Below the pieces are notes generated by a model, which made no database searches, was not told the DNA's origin, and saw nothing but the letters and a program-made list of their open reading frames with translations. DNA of 64,000 bases from Stenotrophomonas maltophilia (GTDB lineage: Bacteria > Pseudomonadota > Gammaproteobacteria > Xanthomonadales > Xanthomonadaceae). Made by a program: the position numbers and the translations under genes. This document shows positions 50,590 to 59,196 of this stretch, in pieces. How positions within the stretch are numbered: the stretch's first letter is position 1; each line of letters begins with the position of its first letter. The stretch spans positions 1,086,501 to 1,150,500 of the forward strand of contig NZ_CP029773.1 of NCBI RefSeq assembly GCF_003205835.1, in the 5' to 3' direction.

Positions 50590-52073
50590 GTCGTCCCGCC
50601 AAACCGCAGCTGTCGTTCTGGCAGATCTGGAACATGTGTTTCGGCTTCCTCGGCATCCAGTTCGGGTTCGCCCTGCAGAACGCCAACGCCAGCCGCATCT
50701 TCGAGACCCTGGGCGCGGACATGGACGCGGTGCCCGGGCTGTGGATCGCGGCGCCATTGACTGGCCTGCTGGTGCAGCCGGTGATCGGTTACCTGTCTGA
50801 TCGCACCTGGACGCGCTGGGGCCGTCGCCGCCCGTTCTTCATGATCGGTGCGGTACTGACCACGCTGGCGCTGCTGGTGATGCCGAATTCGCCGACGCTG
50901 TGGATCGCCGCCGGTACCTTGTGGGTGCTGGACGCCTCCATCAACGTGTCGATGGAACCGTTCCGCGCCTTCGTCGGTGATCAGCTGGCACCACGCCAGC
51001 GGCCGGCCGGCTACGCGATGCAGAGCTTCTTCATCGGCGTGGGCGCCATCGTCGCCAGCTTCCTGCCCTTCATCCTCGCCCGCTTCGGGGTCGCCAATAC
51101 GGCCGCCGCAGGCGAAGTGCCTGATACCGTGCGCTATGCGTTCTACTTCGGCGCGGTGGTGCTGCTGGCGGCGATCACCTGGACGGTGGTCAGCACCCGC
51201 GAGTACTCGCCGGCAGAGCTGGCCGGTTTCGATGACGCCGAGCCGCCGGCGCACCACGCAGGGGCTGCGATCAGTGGCCCGGCACCGTGGGCACAGGTGG
51301 CCGTATGGCTGGGGCTGGGCGTGCTGCTGGCGCTGCTGATCGCCTGGCGGCAGGGCGACAGGATGCTGTACGTGCTGGCCGGCCTGTGTGCCGGCTATGG
51401 CCTGCTGCTGGCGGCCGCGCGTGCGTTGCCGGCCACGCATATGCTGGCCGCCATCGTCGGTGACCTGCGCGCGATGCCGGTGACCATGCGTCGTTTGGCG
51501 TGGGTGCAGTTCTTCTCGTGGTTCGCGCTGTTTGCGATGTGGATCTACACCACCGCCGCGGTGGCGGGTACCCACTTCGGCTCGACCGATCCGCAGTCAG
51601 CGGCCTACAACGAGGGCGCCAACTGGGTGGGCGTGCTGTTTGGTGCCTACAACGGCTTCGCCGCGCTGGCCGCAGTACTGATCCCGCCGATGGTGCGTGC
51701 GATCGGCCTGCGCTGGAGCCACCTGGTCAACCTGTGGCTGGGCGGCGCCGGCCTGGTCTCGCTGATGTTCATCCGCGACCCGCACTGGCTGCTGCTGTCG
51801 ATGGTCGGCGTCGGCTTCGCCTGGGCGTCCATTCTTTCGCTGCCCTATGCGCTGTTGTCCGACAGCGTGCCGGCATCGAAGATGGGCGTGTACATGGGCA
51901 TCTTCAATTTCTTCATCGTGATCCCGCAGCTGGTTGCGGCCAGCGCGCTCGGCTTTGCCCTGCGCGCCTGGCTGGGTGGCCAGCCGATGCATGTGCTGGT
52001 GCTGGGCGGCTGCAGCCTGTTCGTTGCCGGCCTGTGCGTGCTGCGGGTTCCGTCCCGTCCGGAGGTGGTGTGA
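50586..52073 (+). CDS. Sugar MFS transporter (SLC45/sucrose-maltose symporter type)
   Basis: The 495-residue inner-membrane protein has about 12 helices. The loop after helix 2 reads SDRTWTRWGRRRPFFMIGA, the RWGRRRPF signature of sucrose/maltose proton symporters, and PFRAFVGDQL is a further family block. It should import maltose or glucose oligomers released in the periplasm by the GH97 and amylase enzymes. The gene overlaps the upstream glycosidase gene and touches the downstream amylase gene, so the three form one operon. Confidence 0.88.
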   Translation: MSRPAKPQLSFWQIWNMCFGFLGIQFGFALQNANASRIFETLGADMDAVPGLWIAAPLTGLLVQPVIGYLSDRTWTRWGRRRPFFMIGAVLTTLALLVMPNSPTLWIAAGTLWVLDASINVSMEPFRAFVGDQLAPRQRPAGYAMQSFFIGVGAIVASFLPFILARFGVANTAAAGEVPDTVRYAFYFGAVVLLAAITWTVVSTREYSPAELAGFDDAEPPAHHAGAAISGPAPWAQVAVWLGLGVLLALLIAWRQGDRMLYVLAGLCAGYGLLLAAARALPATHMLAAIVGDLRAMPVTMRRLAWVQFFSWFALFAMWIYTTAAVAGTHFGSTDPQSAAYNEGANWVGVLFGAYNGFAALAAVLIPPMVRAIGLRWSHLVNLWLGGAGLVSLMFIRDPHWLLLSMVGVGFAWASILSLPYALLSDSVPASKMGVYMGIFNFFIVIPQLVAASALGFALRAWLGGQPMHVLVLGGCSLFVAGLCVLRVPSRPEVV

Positions 52074-53788
52074 TGCGTGGTGCGCTGTCTGTTGCTGTTT
52101 CCCTGGTACTGCTGGCCGGCCATGCGGCGGCCGCGCCACGCCCGGACTATGTGGGCACCACCGAACCGTTCGCCAGCGATGCGGTGTACTTCGTGGTCAC
52201 CGACCGCTTCGTCAACGGCGACCCGTCCAACGACCATCGCGACCAGGGTGGCACGCATCGCACCTTCGATATCCCGGTGCCGTGCCCGGACAAGGTGGAC
52301 GGCAACATCGGCTATCTCGGCGGTGACTTCCGCGGCGTACTCGACAATGCGCAGTACATCCGCAACCTCGGCTTCGGCGCGGTATGGATCACGCCGATCG
52401 TTGACAACCCGGACGAGGCGTTCACCGGCAGCAAGCCGATCAGCTGCACCAGTACGCTGACCGATCGCGGCAAGACCGGCTACCACGGCTACTGGGGCAT
52501 CAACTTCTACAAGCTCGATGAGCACCTGCCCAGCAAGGACCTGGACTTCGCGGGGTTGACCAAGGGCCTGCATGGTGCAGGCCTGAAGGTGGTGCTGGAC
52601 ATCGTCGGCAACCACGGCTCGCCAGCCTGGACCATGCCGACGCGGCAGCCGCAGTTCGGCCAGATCTTCGACAAGGACGGAGCGCTGATCGCTGATCACC
52701 AGAACCTGCCGCCGCAGAAACTGGACCCGAAGCACAACCCGCTGCACGCGTTCTACAACAACATCGGTCCGGTCGACGGCAAGAACGGATCGATCTTCGA
52801 CGGCAACCTTGCCGAGCTGTCCGACTTCAATCAGGACAATCCGGCAGTGATGGACTACCTGGTCGGCGCTTACCTGCAGTGGACCGCGCAGGGCGTGGAC
52901 GCGTTGCGCATCGACACCATCGGCTGGCTGCCGCACCCGTGGTGGCATGCCTTCGTCAAACGCATCCGCGCCGAGCACCCAGGCATGTTCATGTTCGGCG
53001 AAGCGTTCGATTACGATGCCGCGCGTATTGCCGAGCACACCTGGCCGGCCAACGCCAACGTCAGCGTGCTCGATTTCCCGTTGCGCGGCGCACTGGAACA
53101 GACCTTCGGCACCGCCGGCAAGGGCTTTGAAACCCTGGCCGAACCGCTGCACCTGAGCGGTGGGCCGTATGCCAACCCGTACGAGCTGATGAGCTTCTAC
53201 GACAACCACGACATGCCGCGGCTGCAGGCCAGCGACAGCGGCTTCATCGATGCGCACAACTGGCTGTTCACCGCGCGTGGTATTCCGGTGGTCTATTACG
53301 GCTCGGAAACCGGCTTCATGCGTGGTCGCGCCGAGCACGCAGGAAACCGTGCCTACTTCGGTCAGCCGCGCGTGGACGCTGCCCCGCAGAGCCCGATCTT
53401 CGCGCCGCTGCAGCGCATCGCCAGGCTGCGCGCAGCCACCCCGGCCCTGCAGCGCGGCCTGCAGGTCAACGAGCGCCTGCAGGGCGATGAGGCGGTGTTC
53501 CTCCGCGTGCTGCAGCAGGGCGACATGGCGCAGACCGCGCTGGTGCTGCTGAACAAGGGGGACCAGGCCAGAACCTTCACCGTAGCGCGTTACGTGCAGG
53601 CGGGCCGCTGGCGCGATGCACTGGACGGCGGTTGGTTGCAGGTGGATGCCTCCCTGAAGGCCGACGTGCCCGCGCACGGCGTGAAGGTCTACGTGCTGGA
53701 CGCCGCCGTGCAGCAGCCGGCATTGCAGGCCGAGCTGGACAAGGCGATGGCCGACCAGCGGGCGCGGGACCAGCGGCTGCGACGGTAG
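52073..53788 (+). CDS. Exported GH13 alpha-amylase
   Basis: The 571-residue exported GH13 enzyme has a signal peptide ending GHAAAA. The four conserved blocks are present: DIVGNHGSP, GVDALRIDTIGW (nucleophile), MFMFGEAFDYD (acid/base) and SFYDNHDMPR. The TDRFVNGDPSNDHRDQGG start resembles cyclomaltodextrinase/CGTase-like amylases. It breaks starch-type polymers in the periplasm or on the surface. Its ATG overlaps the transporter stop (TGATG) after GGAGG. The stop codon TAG is part of the GTAG head of a SMAG dimer, so the tail RDQRLRR may be cut or extended by the repeat. Confidence 0.9.
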   Translation: MRGALSVAVSLVLLAGHAAAAPRPDYVGTTEPFASDAVYFVVTDRFVNGDPSNDHRDQGGTHRTFDIPVPCPDKVDGNIGYLGGDFRGVLDNAQYIRNLGFGAVWITPIVDNPDEAFTGSKPISCTSTLTDRGKTGYHGYWGINFYKLDEHLPSKDLDFAGLTKGLHGAGLKVVLDIVGNHGSPAWTMPTRQPQFGQIFDKDGALIADHQNLPPQKLDPKHNPLHAFYNNIGPVDGKNGSIFDGNLAELSDFNQDNPAVMDYLVGAYLQWTAQGVDALRIDTIGWLPHPWWHAFVKRIRAEHPGMFMFGEAFDYDAARIAEHTWPANANVSVLDFPLRGALEQTFGTAGKGFETLAEPLHLSGGPYANPYELMSFYDNHDMPRLQASDSGFIDAHNWLFTARGIPVVYYGSETGFMRGRAEHAGNRAYFGQPRVDAAPQSPIFAPLQRIARLRAATPALQRGLQVNERLQGDEAVFLRVLQQGDMAQTALVLLNKGDQARTFTVARYVQAGRWRDALDGGWLQVDASLKADVPAHGVKVYVLDAAVQQPALQAELDKAMADQRARDQRLRR

Positions 53789-53856
53789 TGCCGGCCGCTG
53801 GCCGGCAACCCATGAATCCATGGCACCTTCAGGTGCCGGCCAGCGGCCGGCACTAC
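53785..53856. repeat. SMAG/REP dimer overlapping the amylase stop codon
   Basis: GTAGTGCCGGCCGCTGGCCG at 53785 and an inverted copy ending CGGCCGGCACTAC at 53856. TAG of the left head (53786-53788) is the amylase stop. Confidence 0.92.
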
Positions 53857-53910
53857 CTGGTTTGGCTGCATCCGGCACAATAGGCATCCCTCACGCCCCG
53901 CCGTACCGCC

Positions 53911-54297
53911 ATGACCGACCTCGCCCCGCAGACCCCGATCGAAACCCTGCTGAAGGCGGCGATGGACGGGACGGTGCCGATCCGCGCCTTCATGGAGGCC
54001 TTCGTCGCCTCCGAGGTGCTGCTGCTGACCGGCAGTCTGGTCACCCCTGACGGCAGCGGCTTCGACCCGCTGCTGTTCGACAAGCAGGGCACCCTGCACG
54101 TGGCCGTGTTCACCGACCCGTCGCGGGTGGGCATCTACAGCCAGCAGGCCGAACACCAGATCCGCTGGCGGATGCTGGATGTACTGCGCCGCGTGCCGGG
54201 TGGCTATGGCGTGGTGATCAACCCGGGTACTTCGTTGGGCTTTGAGATCTCGCCCAGCGGCATCGGCGAGATCCTGAAGGACTTCGCCCAACGCTGA
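53911..54297 (+). CDS. SseB-family protein (N-terminal domain)
   Basis: The 128-residue protein matches the SseB N-terminal domain: RAFMEAFVASEVLLLTGSLV, FDPLLFDKQGTLHVAVFTDPSRVG and a conserved GYGVVINPGTSLGFEISPSGI ending. It has only this domain. The family name comes from E. coli SseB, of uncertain function; many members are small cytoplasmic proteins. It lies alone between SMAG elements. Confidence 0.82.
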   Translation: MTDLAPQTPIETLLKAAMDGTVPIRAFMEAFVASEVLLLTGSLVTPDGSGFDPLLFDKQGTLHVAVFTDPSRVGIYSQQAEHQIRWRMLDVLRRVPGGYGVVINPGTSLGFEISPSGIGEILKDFAQR

Positions 54298-54317
54298 GCG
54301 GCCACCGCGCTATATTT

Positions 54318-54385
54318 GTAGTGTCGAGCCACGCTCGACTGCCTTTCGCGCAGTGCCAGATCAGTCGAGCACGGCTCGACTCTAC
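54318..54385. repeat. SMAG/REP dimer (GTAGTGTCGAGC type)
   Basis: GTAGTGTCGAGCCACGCTCG at 54318 and an inverted copy ending GGCTCGACTCTAC at 54385, directly in front of the GNAT gene leader. Confidence 0.88.
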
Positions 54386-54412
54386 AGAACGCTTCCCCAT
54401 CGAGGCATTGCC

Positions 54413-54877
54413 ATGGAATTCAGGGTACTACCCGCCGATGCACCGGAACGGCAGCAGTTGGCCCGGTGGTACCACGCCGAATGGGGCCGCGACGCTGGCC
54501 TGTCGCTGGAACAGGAACTTCAGCGGCTGAACCCGCCACAGGATGCCGAAGGTTTCCCGCACCTGATCGCCACCTTCGATGGAGACCAGGTGGTCGGTGC
54601 CGTGCAGCTCAAGCGCCGGGAAATGCAGGCCTTCCCGCAGTACGAGCATTGGCTGGGCAGCGTGTTCGTGGCCGATAGTCATCGCGGGCGTGGGCTGGCT
54701 GGCGCGCTGGTCGAGCAGGCCGCGACGCAGGCGGTGCGGATGGGGGTTTCCGAACTGTACCTGCAGACCGAATCCCTGGATGGCGGCCTGTATGCGCGGT
54801 TGGGCTGGAAGCCGCTGCAGGAAGCCGACAACCGCAGCCACCGCGTGCTGGTGATGGTGCGCAGGTTGGCCGCATGA
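54413..54877 (+). CDS. GNAT-family N-acetyltransferase
   Basis: The 154-residue GNAT has VGAVQLKRREMQAFPQYEHWLGSVFVADSHRGRGLAGALVEQAA with the acetyl-CoA-binding R-G-R-G-L-A loop, and ELYLQTESLDGGLYARLGWKPL at the C-terminus. The substrate is unknown. The ATG at 54413 follows GAGG by 8 bases. The next gene starts within its stop codon (ATGA), so they are co-translated; a SMAG dimer ends 27 bases before the start. Confidence 0.87.
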   Translation: MEFRVLPADAPERQQLARWYHAEWGRDAGLSLEQELQRLNPPQDAEGFPHLIATFDGDQVVGAVQLKRREMQAFPQYEHWLGSVFVADSHRGRGLAGALVEQAATQAVRMGVSELYLQTESLDGGLYARLGWKPLQEADNRSHRVLVMVRRLAA

Positions 54878-55167
54878 GCGCCGCAACGGCCCGGCACTCC
54901 CGCTCAGCACTGATCTTCCTGATCGCAGCCATCGTCGCCGCACTGGTCTCCATGCCCCTGCTGCGCGCGGTGGGCATGGTGCTGTGGCCGGTCTTCGCCA
55001 TTGCCTGGCTGATCAACCTGGGCGCGGCGTGGCATCTGGCGCAGTGGGCGCGCCAGCAGGGCCGGTCGGCCTGGGCCTTCGGGTTGCCGGCGGCACTTGG
55101 TACCGTCGCCTCGATCGTGGTCTATGTGCTGCTGGCGTTGCTGGGGCCGAAGGCTGCAGCGCGTTGA
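54874..55167 (+). CDS. Small hypothetical membrane protein
   Basis: The 97-residue protein has three hydrophobic stretches: ALIFLIAAIVAALVSMPLL, VLWPVFAIAWLINLGAAW and LPAALGTVASIVVYVLLALL. There is no recognised family. It is co-translated with the GNAT gene through an ATGA overlap and is likely in the inner membrane. The function is unknown. Confidence 0.7.
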   Translation: MSAATARHSRSALIFLIAAIVAALVSMPLLRAVGMVLWPVFAIAWLINLGAAWHLAQWARQQGRSAWAFGLPAALGTVASIVVYVLLALLGPKAAAR

Positions 55168-55190
55168 GACTGCGCGGTGGATGACGATGG

Positions 55191-55215
55191 TGTGCCGAGC
55201 ATGGCTCGGCACTAC
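55191..55215 (-). repeat. SMAG/REP monomer overlapping a stop codon
   Basis: GTGCCGAGCATGGCTCGGCA followed by CTAC reads GTAGTGCCGAGCC... on the minus strand. The stop of the gene at 55212-55517 (TAG, 55212-55214) is within the GTAG head. Confidence 0.88.
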
Positions 55216-55517
55216 AGCGGGGCGGGGTAGTAGAGCAGGGCAGAGCCGGCTTCCAGCGCTTCTTCGTAGAAGACAGCAAAGCCGCGGTAGGCATCTGTGT
55301 TGAGTACATCGACCTGCAGATGGCCACAGCGTAGATCCCGGATTTCATCGAAGCCGAAACGGAAGCATTCGGCCAACGCGAGGTCGAATGCATGGCGTTC
55401 ATCGTCCTGCAGCAGGAACAGCATTGCCTGATGGTGTGCTCCGACGCTGGGTGCGTTCCACTCGAATTCGGCGTTGCCGGTGTATCGACCAGTGAAACCG
55501 TAGATCATGACCGGCAC
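55212..55517 (-). CDS. Hypothetical protein
   Basis: The 101-residue protein from GTG at 55517 (or 98 from ATG at 55508) has no recognised domain: GFTGRYTGNAEFEWNAPSVG, FLLQDDERHAFDLALAECFRFG and AYRGFAVFYEEALEAGSALLYY. It appears soluble. Coding is supported by third-position GC bias and by a stop provided by the SMAG head next to it. Nothing more can be said; it may be a small stand-alone gene. Confidence 0.55.
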   Translation of the reverse strand: MPVMIYGFTGRYTGNAEFEWNAPSVGAHHQAMLFLLQDDERHAFDLALAECFRFGFDEIRDLRCGHLQVDVLNTDAYRGFAVFYEEALEAGSALLYYPAPL

Positions 55518-55599
55518 GGCAGTTCCCCACAGAGTCCATGTGCTCGAAGCAGCTCCGCCAGCGATGATGCCGGCCGCTCGACCGGCATCACCTCGTCCT

Positions 55600-58500
55600 T
55601 CACATCGTCACCTTGCGCCGGTTGTCATCGCTCACCCGGTCGATCAGCTTGTTGTACGGGTCGAAGCCCGCTTCATCCGGCTTTTCATCCACGGTTACCG
55701 TGATCTTCGGCGCGGCGCTGGTGATGTGGTGGCGCTGCAGGTACAGCACCTTCTGGTCGCGCTCCTTGCCCGACGGCCCGTTGGCGAACACGCCGATCTC
55801 GACCCAGTCATCCATCGTGCCGTCGCTCTCCTTGCCCTTGCCGTCGGCGTACTGCTTGGCGGCGTGCAGGTCCAGGGTCACCTCGTAGCGGCCGTCATCA
55901 CGCTTGCGGGCGCTGGCGGCCATCACCCGGTTGTCGTAGAAGCTGATTTTCTCGAACAGGTCGGTGACCAGCTGCTGGCGGTCGGCCGGGGTCTCCGCCC
56001 GGATGTAGTCCAGCAGTTCGCGCGAGGTGGTGTACGGCGGTTGCTGATAGCCCTTGTCCTGCAGGAAGCGCTTCAACGCGCGGTTCAGCGCCTGCTCGCC
56101 GATTTCCTCGCGCAGCCGGTAGAACACCAGCGAACCCTTCTGGTAGTGGATGTACTGCTGGTTCTCCACGCGCTCCAGCGGCTGCTCCTCGATGGCCTCG
56201 CCACCGCGTCCAGACAGGTAACCATCCAGCTCGCGCTTGAGGAACTGGCGCATGTGCTGGCGGCCGTACTCCTGCTCCATCACCATCAGCGCAGAGTACT
56301 GCGACAACGATTCGGACAGCACCGTCGCGCCCTGCACGTTGGCACCGATCACCTGGTGCGCCCACCACTGGTGCGCGATCTCGTGCGCGGTCACGTAGAA
56401 CACGTAGTCCACCTTGTCCGGATCGCGCAGGTCGGCGATGAAGCCGATGGCCTCGGAGTAGGGGATGGTGTTGGCGAACGACTGCGCGAAACGCGCATAG
56501 CCCGGGAACTCGATGATGCGTACCTGGCGGTGCTGGTAAGGCGTGAAGTTGGCTTCATAGTAGGCCAGCGACTTCTGCACCGCTTCGATCATCCGGTCCA
56601 CGTTGTAGCCGTGCGCCGGGTCGAAGTAGACCTCCACCGGGATGTCCTTGTACTTCGCCCTGCGCACCTCCCAGCGTGCCGACAGGTAGGCGTAGAAGTT
56701 CAGCATCGGCCGGTCCATGGCGTAGCTGAAGCAGCGGCGGCCATTCACCGTGGTCTCCTTCTGCAGGTAGCCCGGCGCCAACGCCACCTGGTCCGGCGCG
56801 GTGCAGACCGTGGTACGGAAATCGAGCCAGTCGGCGTCGTTGGAAATGTAGGTGTTGGCGCGCGCGGCTTCGTCTTCCAGCTTGGGCATGCGCCGCGGCT
56901 CGCCGAGGCCGCGCTTGCGGCGTTCGTTGCGGTCGCTGATCTCGGCACCCTCGTTGTAGCCGAAGGAGGGCAGCACGCGGCTGTTGAAGAAGGTGCCGTT
57001 GTCGACGATGTTGCTTGGTGCCTGGCCAGCGGTGATGCCGTTGGGTTTCTGCACCACCCGGAAGTGGACGTTGCGGCTTTCACCCGGTTGCAGTGGCGTG
57101 GCCAAGCGGTAGATGCGGTAGCCAAGGTCGGCGTCGTGCATCGACAAGGTCTGCCCACCCAGGTCAACCGCGACCAGCTGCTTGTCGTCGCCCATCGAGA
57201 CATGCACGTCCTGGATCGGCACGGCATGCGTGTTGCGCACCGTCCAGTTCGCATCGATCACCATCGACTGCGATTCGGGGAACAGGTCCACGCGGTTGTC
57301 CACCGCCACGATGCGAGGCTGCGGCAGAGTGCGGTACTTCGACAGTTCACGCTCGTAGCGCGCCTGCAGGTCCAGCTGTTGGTCGGGCGAGATGAACTCG
57401 TTGCGGATGTTGGTGCTCCAGTACAGCCAGCCGCCCACGCCGATGAAGGCCAAGGCCGCTACGCCAGCGAAGACGCCGGTCGGACCGCGCAGGCGGCGGC
57501 CGGCCAGGGCCAGGCGCTGGCGCAGCCCTTGGCTGACGCCGCGCACCCAGAATGCCGACGCCAGGCACATCAACGTCAGCAGGAACAACGCCCAGTAGCC
57601 CTGGAACGCCAGCTGACCGGTCAGGAAGTGGCCGTAGCCGTTCATGTCCGAATAGGGCGCGTTGGGCCAGCTGCCGAAGTTGTACAGGTTCTGCGTGTAG
57701 TCGAGCAGGCCGAGCACACCCTGGCCGATCATCACCACGATCAGCAGCGCGTAGCCGATGAACTTGTTGTTGGTGAGTACCTGCAGCACCAGCGCCAGGC
57801 CGCCCATCAGGATGTAGACCACTGAATCCAGCGCCAGGCTGCGCAGGTACAGCAGCGGCTCAAGATGCGTGTAGCCCTTGGCCAGCTGCACGCCCATCGC
57901 CGCCATCGCACCGGCGGTCTGGAAGCAGACGATCACCGCCAGCAGCGCGGTGAACTTGGCCAGCAGCGGTACCCAGTTCGGCACCGGCATGGCGTCCGTC
58001 ACTTCGTTGATGCGCGCGCTGCGTTCCTTCCAGACCAGCTCGCCGGCGAAGAACAGCACGATGATCACCAGCAGCCAGCTGAAGGCGCCCTGCAGGCCCA
58101 TGATCATCTGCGAGGTGACCGGCCAGATCGAGGTGCCGTACAGCGTCTGCCGGAACAGCGCGCTGGGCAGGAAGTTGGCCAGGCCCAGTACCAGCAGCAC
58201 GATGAACGGCACGCTGCGCAGAACGCCGCGTGTATCGAAACGGACCTGGCGCAGGAACTGCTGCCACGCCGTGGTGGCAGTGAACGCCGGCACCACGCGC
58301 GGCAGCGGTGCGCGGGTGGGGCGGACTGCCACCGCATCAGCAACCGGAAGCACCTGCCTGCGGCCCCAGCGGCGGCGGCCACTGCCGCTGCGCTCGGTAC
58401 GGAACAGCGCGAACGTGGCAGCGAACAGCACCGCCGCTACGCCGAGCCACAGGGCGCGGTTGGCCAGCAGATAGCCGGCCAGCTCAGGAATTCCACTGTT

Positions 58501-59184
58501 GCGCTCAGCGGTGGACCAGTAGCGGATCGTGCGGCTGAGTGCGCGCATGCCCAGCGGCTCGCTCAGCACTGCGATCCACGTGTTGTCGATGTCGCGCAGC
58601 AGGGCTGCACTGACGCCATACAGTACGAGGTAGGCCACCAGGCCGATGTAGACCCACAGGATCGAACGGGTCAGTGCCGCCAGCAGTGACAGCAATGCCG
58701 TAGTGAACAACAGGTTGGGAATGACGATGACCGCGAACGTCCAGGCATAGCCCTGCCAGCTGATCGGGCCCATGCGTTCGGGGTCGACCCACGGCATGAA
58801 CGGCGCCAGCCACAGGCCGAACGCAATCACGACGTAGACCAGCACGCCGGCCGCCAGGGCGGCGGCGATGCGTCCGGCCAGGTAGTCGCGGCGCTTCACC
58901 GGGCTGGCGAAGATCAGTTCGGCGGTGCCGAGCTCGAAGTCACGCAGCAGCGCATTGCTGACAAACAGCGCAGTGACCAGCATGCCGAGCAGGGTGAAGA
59001 TGCCCAGCATCTGCGCGATCACGGTGGGCGCGTTGCCGTGCACGTTGCCGCTGCCGCCACCGATCTGCACGGCGTCGCTGGAGGCGGCGGCGAAGGCGAG
59101 CAGGGCGAACAGCCCGGCCAGCAGCCACAGCAGCGGGGAACGCAGCTGTTCGCGCAGCTCGAATCGGAAGAAGTCGAGGATCAT
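55600..59184 (-). CDS. ABC transporter permease fused to M1-family aminopeptidase
   Basis: The 1194-residue inner-membrane protein has two ABC-2-type permease segments (about 1-270 and 290-560, each with about six helices), then a tail (about 600-1190) that is an M1 zinc peptidase: HEIAHQWW with the third zinc ligand Glu in LSESLSQYSAL. The catalytic domain would face the periplasm. The cognate ATPase gene lies 12 bases upstream, so this is a two-gene ABC system. The substrate and reason for the fusion are unknown; peptide or protein processing during export is the natural idea. It is a known architecture of xanthomonads and related bacteria. Confidence 0.88.
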   Translation of the reverse strand: MILDFFRFELREQLRSPLLWLLAGLFALLAFAAASSDAVQIGGGSGNVHGNAPTVIAQMLGIFTLLGMLVTALFVSNALLRDFELGTAELIFASPVKRRDYLAGRIAAALAAGVLVYVVIAFGLWLAPFMPWVDPERMGPISWQGYAWTFAVIVIPNLLFTTALLSLLAALTRSILWVYIGLVAYLVLYGVSAALLRDIDNTWIAVLSEPLGMRALSRTIRYWSTAERNSGIPELAGYLLANRALWLGVAAVLFAATFALFRTERSGSGRRRWGRRQVLPVADAVAVRPTRAPLPRVVPAFTATTAWQQFLRQVRFDTRGVLRSVPFIVLLVLGLANFLPSALFRQTLYGTSIWPVTSQMIMGLQGAFSWLLVIIVLFFAGELVWKERSARINEVTDAMPVPNWVPLLAKFTALLAVIVCFQTAGAMAAMGVQLAKGYTHLEPLLYLRSLALDSVVYILMGGLALVLQVLTNNKFIGYALLIVVMIGQGVLGLLDYTQNLYNFGSWPNAPYSDMNGYGHFLTGQLAFQGYWALFLLTLMCLASAFWVRGVSQGLRQRLALAGRRLRGPTGVFAGVAALAFIGVGGWLYWSTNIRNEFISPDQQLDLQARYERELSKYRTLPQPRIVAVDNRVDLFPESQSMVIDANWTVRNTHAVPIQDVHVSMGDDKQLVAVDLGGQTLSMHDADLGYRIYRLATPLQPGESRNVHFRVVQKPNGITAGQAPSNIVDNGTFFNSRVLPSFGYNEGAEISDRNERRKRGLGEPRRMPKLEDEAARANTYISNDADWLDFRTTVCTAPDQVALAPGYLQKETTVNGRRCFSYAMDRPMLNFYAYLSARWEVRRAKYKDIPVEVYFDPAHGYNVDRMIEAVQKSLAYYEANFTPYQHRQVRIIEFPGYARFAQSFANTIPYSEAIGFIADLRDPDKVDYVFYVTAHEIAHQWWAHQVIGANVQGATVLSESLSQYSALMVMEQEYGRQHMRQFLKRELDGYLSGRGGEAIEEQPLERVENQQYIHYQKGSLVFYRLREEIGEQALNRALKRFLQDKGYQQPPYTTSRELLDYIRAETPADRQQLVTDLFEKISFYDNRVMAASARKRDDGRYEVTLDLHAAKQYADGKGKESDGTMDDWVEIGVFANGPSGKERDQKVLYLQRHHITSAAPKITVTVDEKPDEAGFDPYNKLIDRVSDDNRRKVTM

Positions 59185-59196
59185 GGCGCGCTCCGC

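Noticed and set aside
55567..55592. Additional SMAG at the end of the ABC-M1 gene
   Set aside because: GATGCCGG/CCGGCATC is a palindrome but lacks GTAG and the standard spacing, so not counted.
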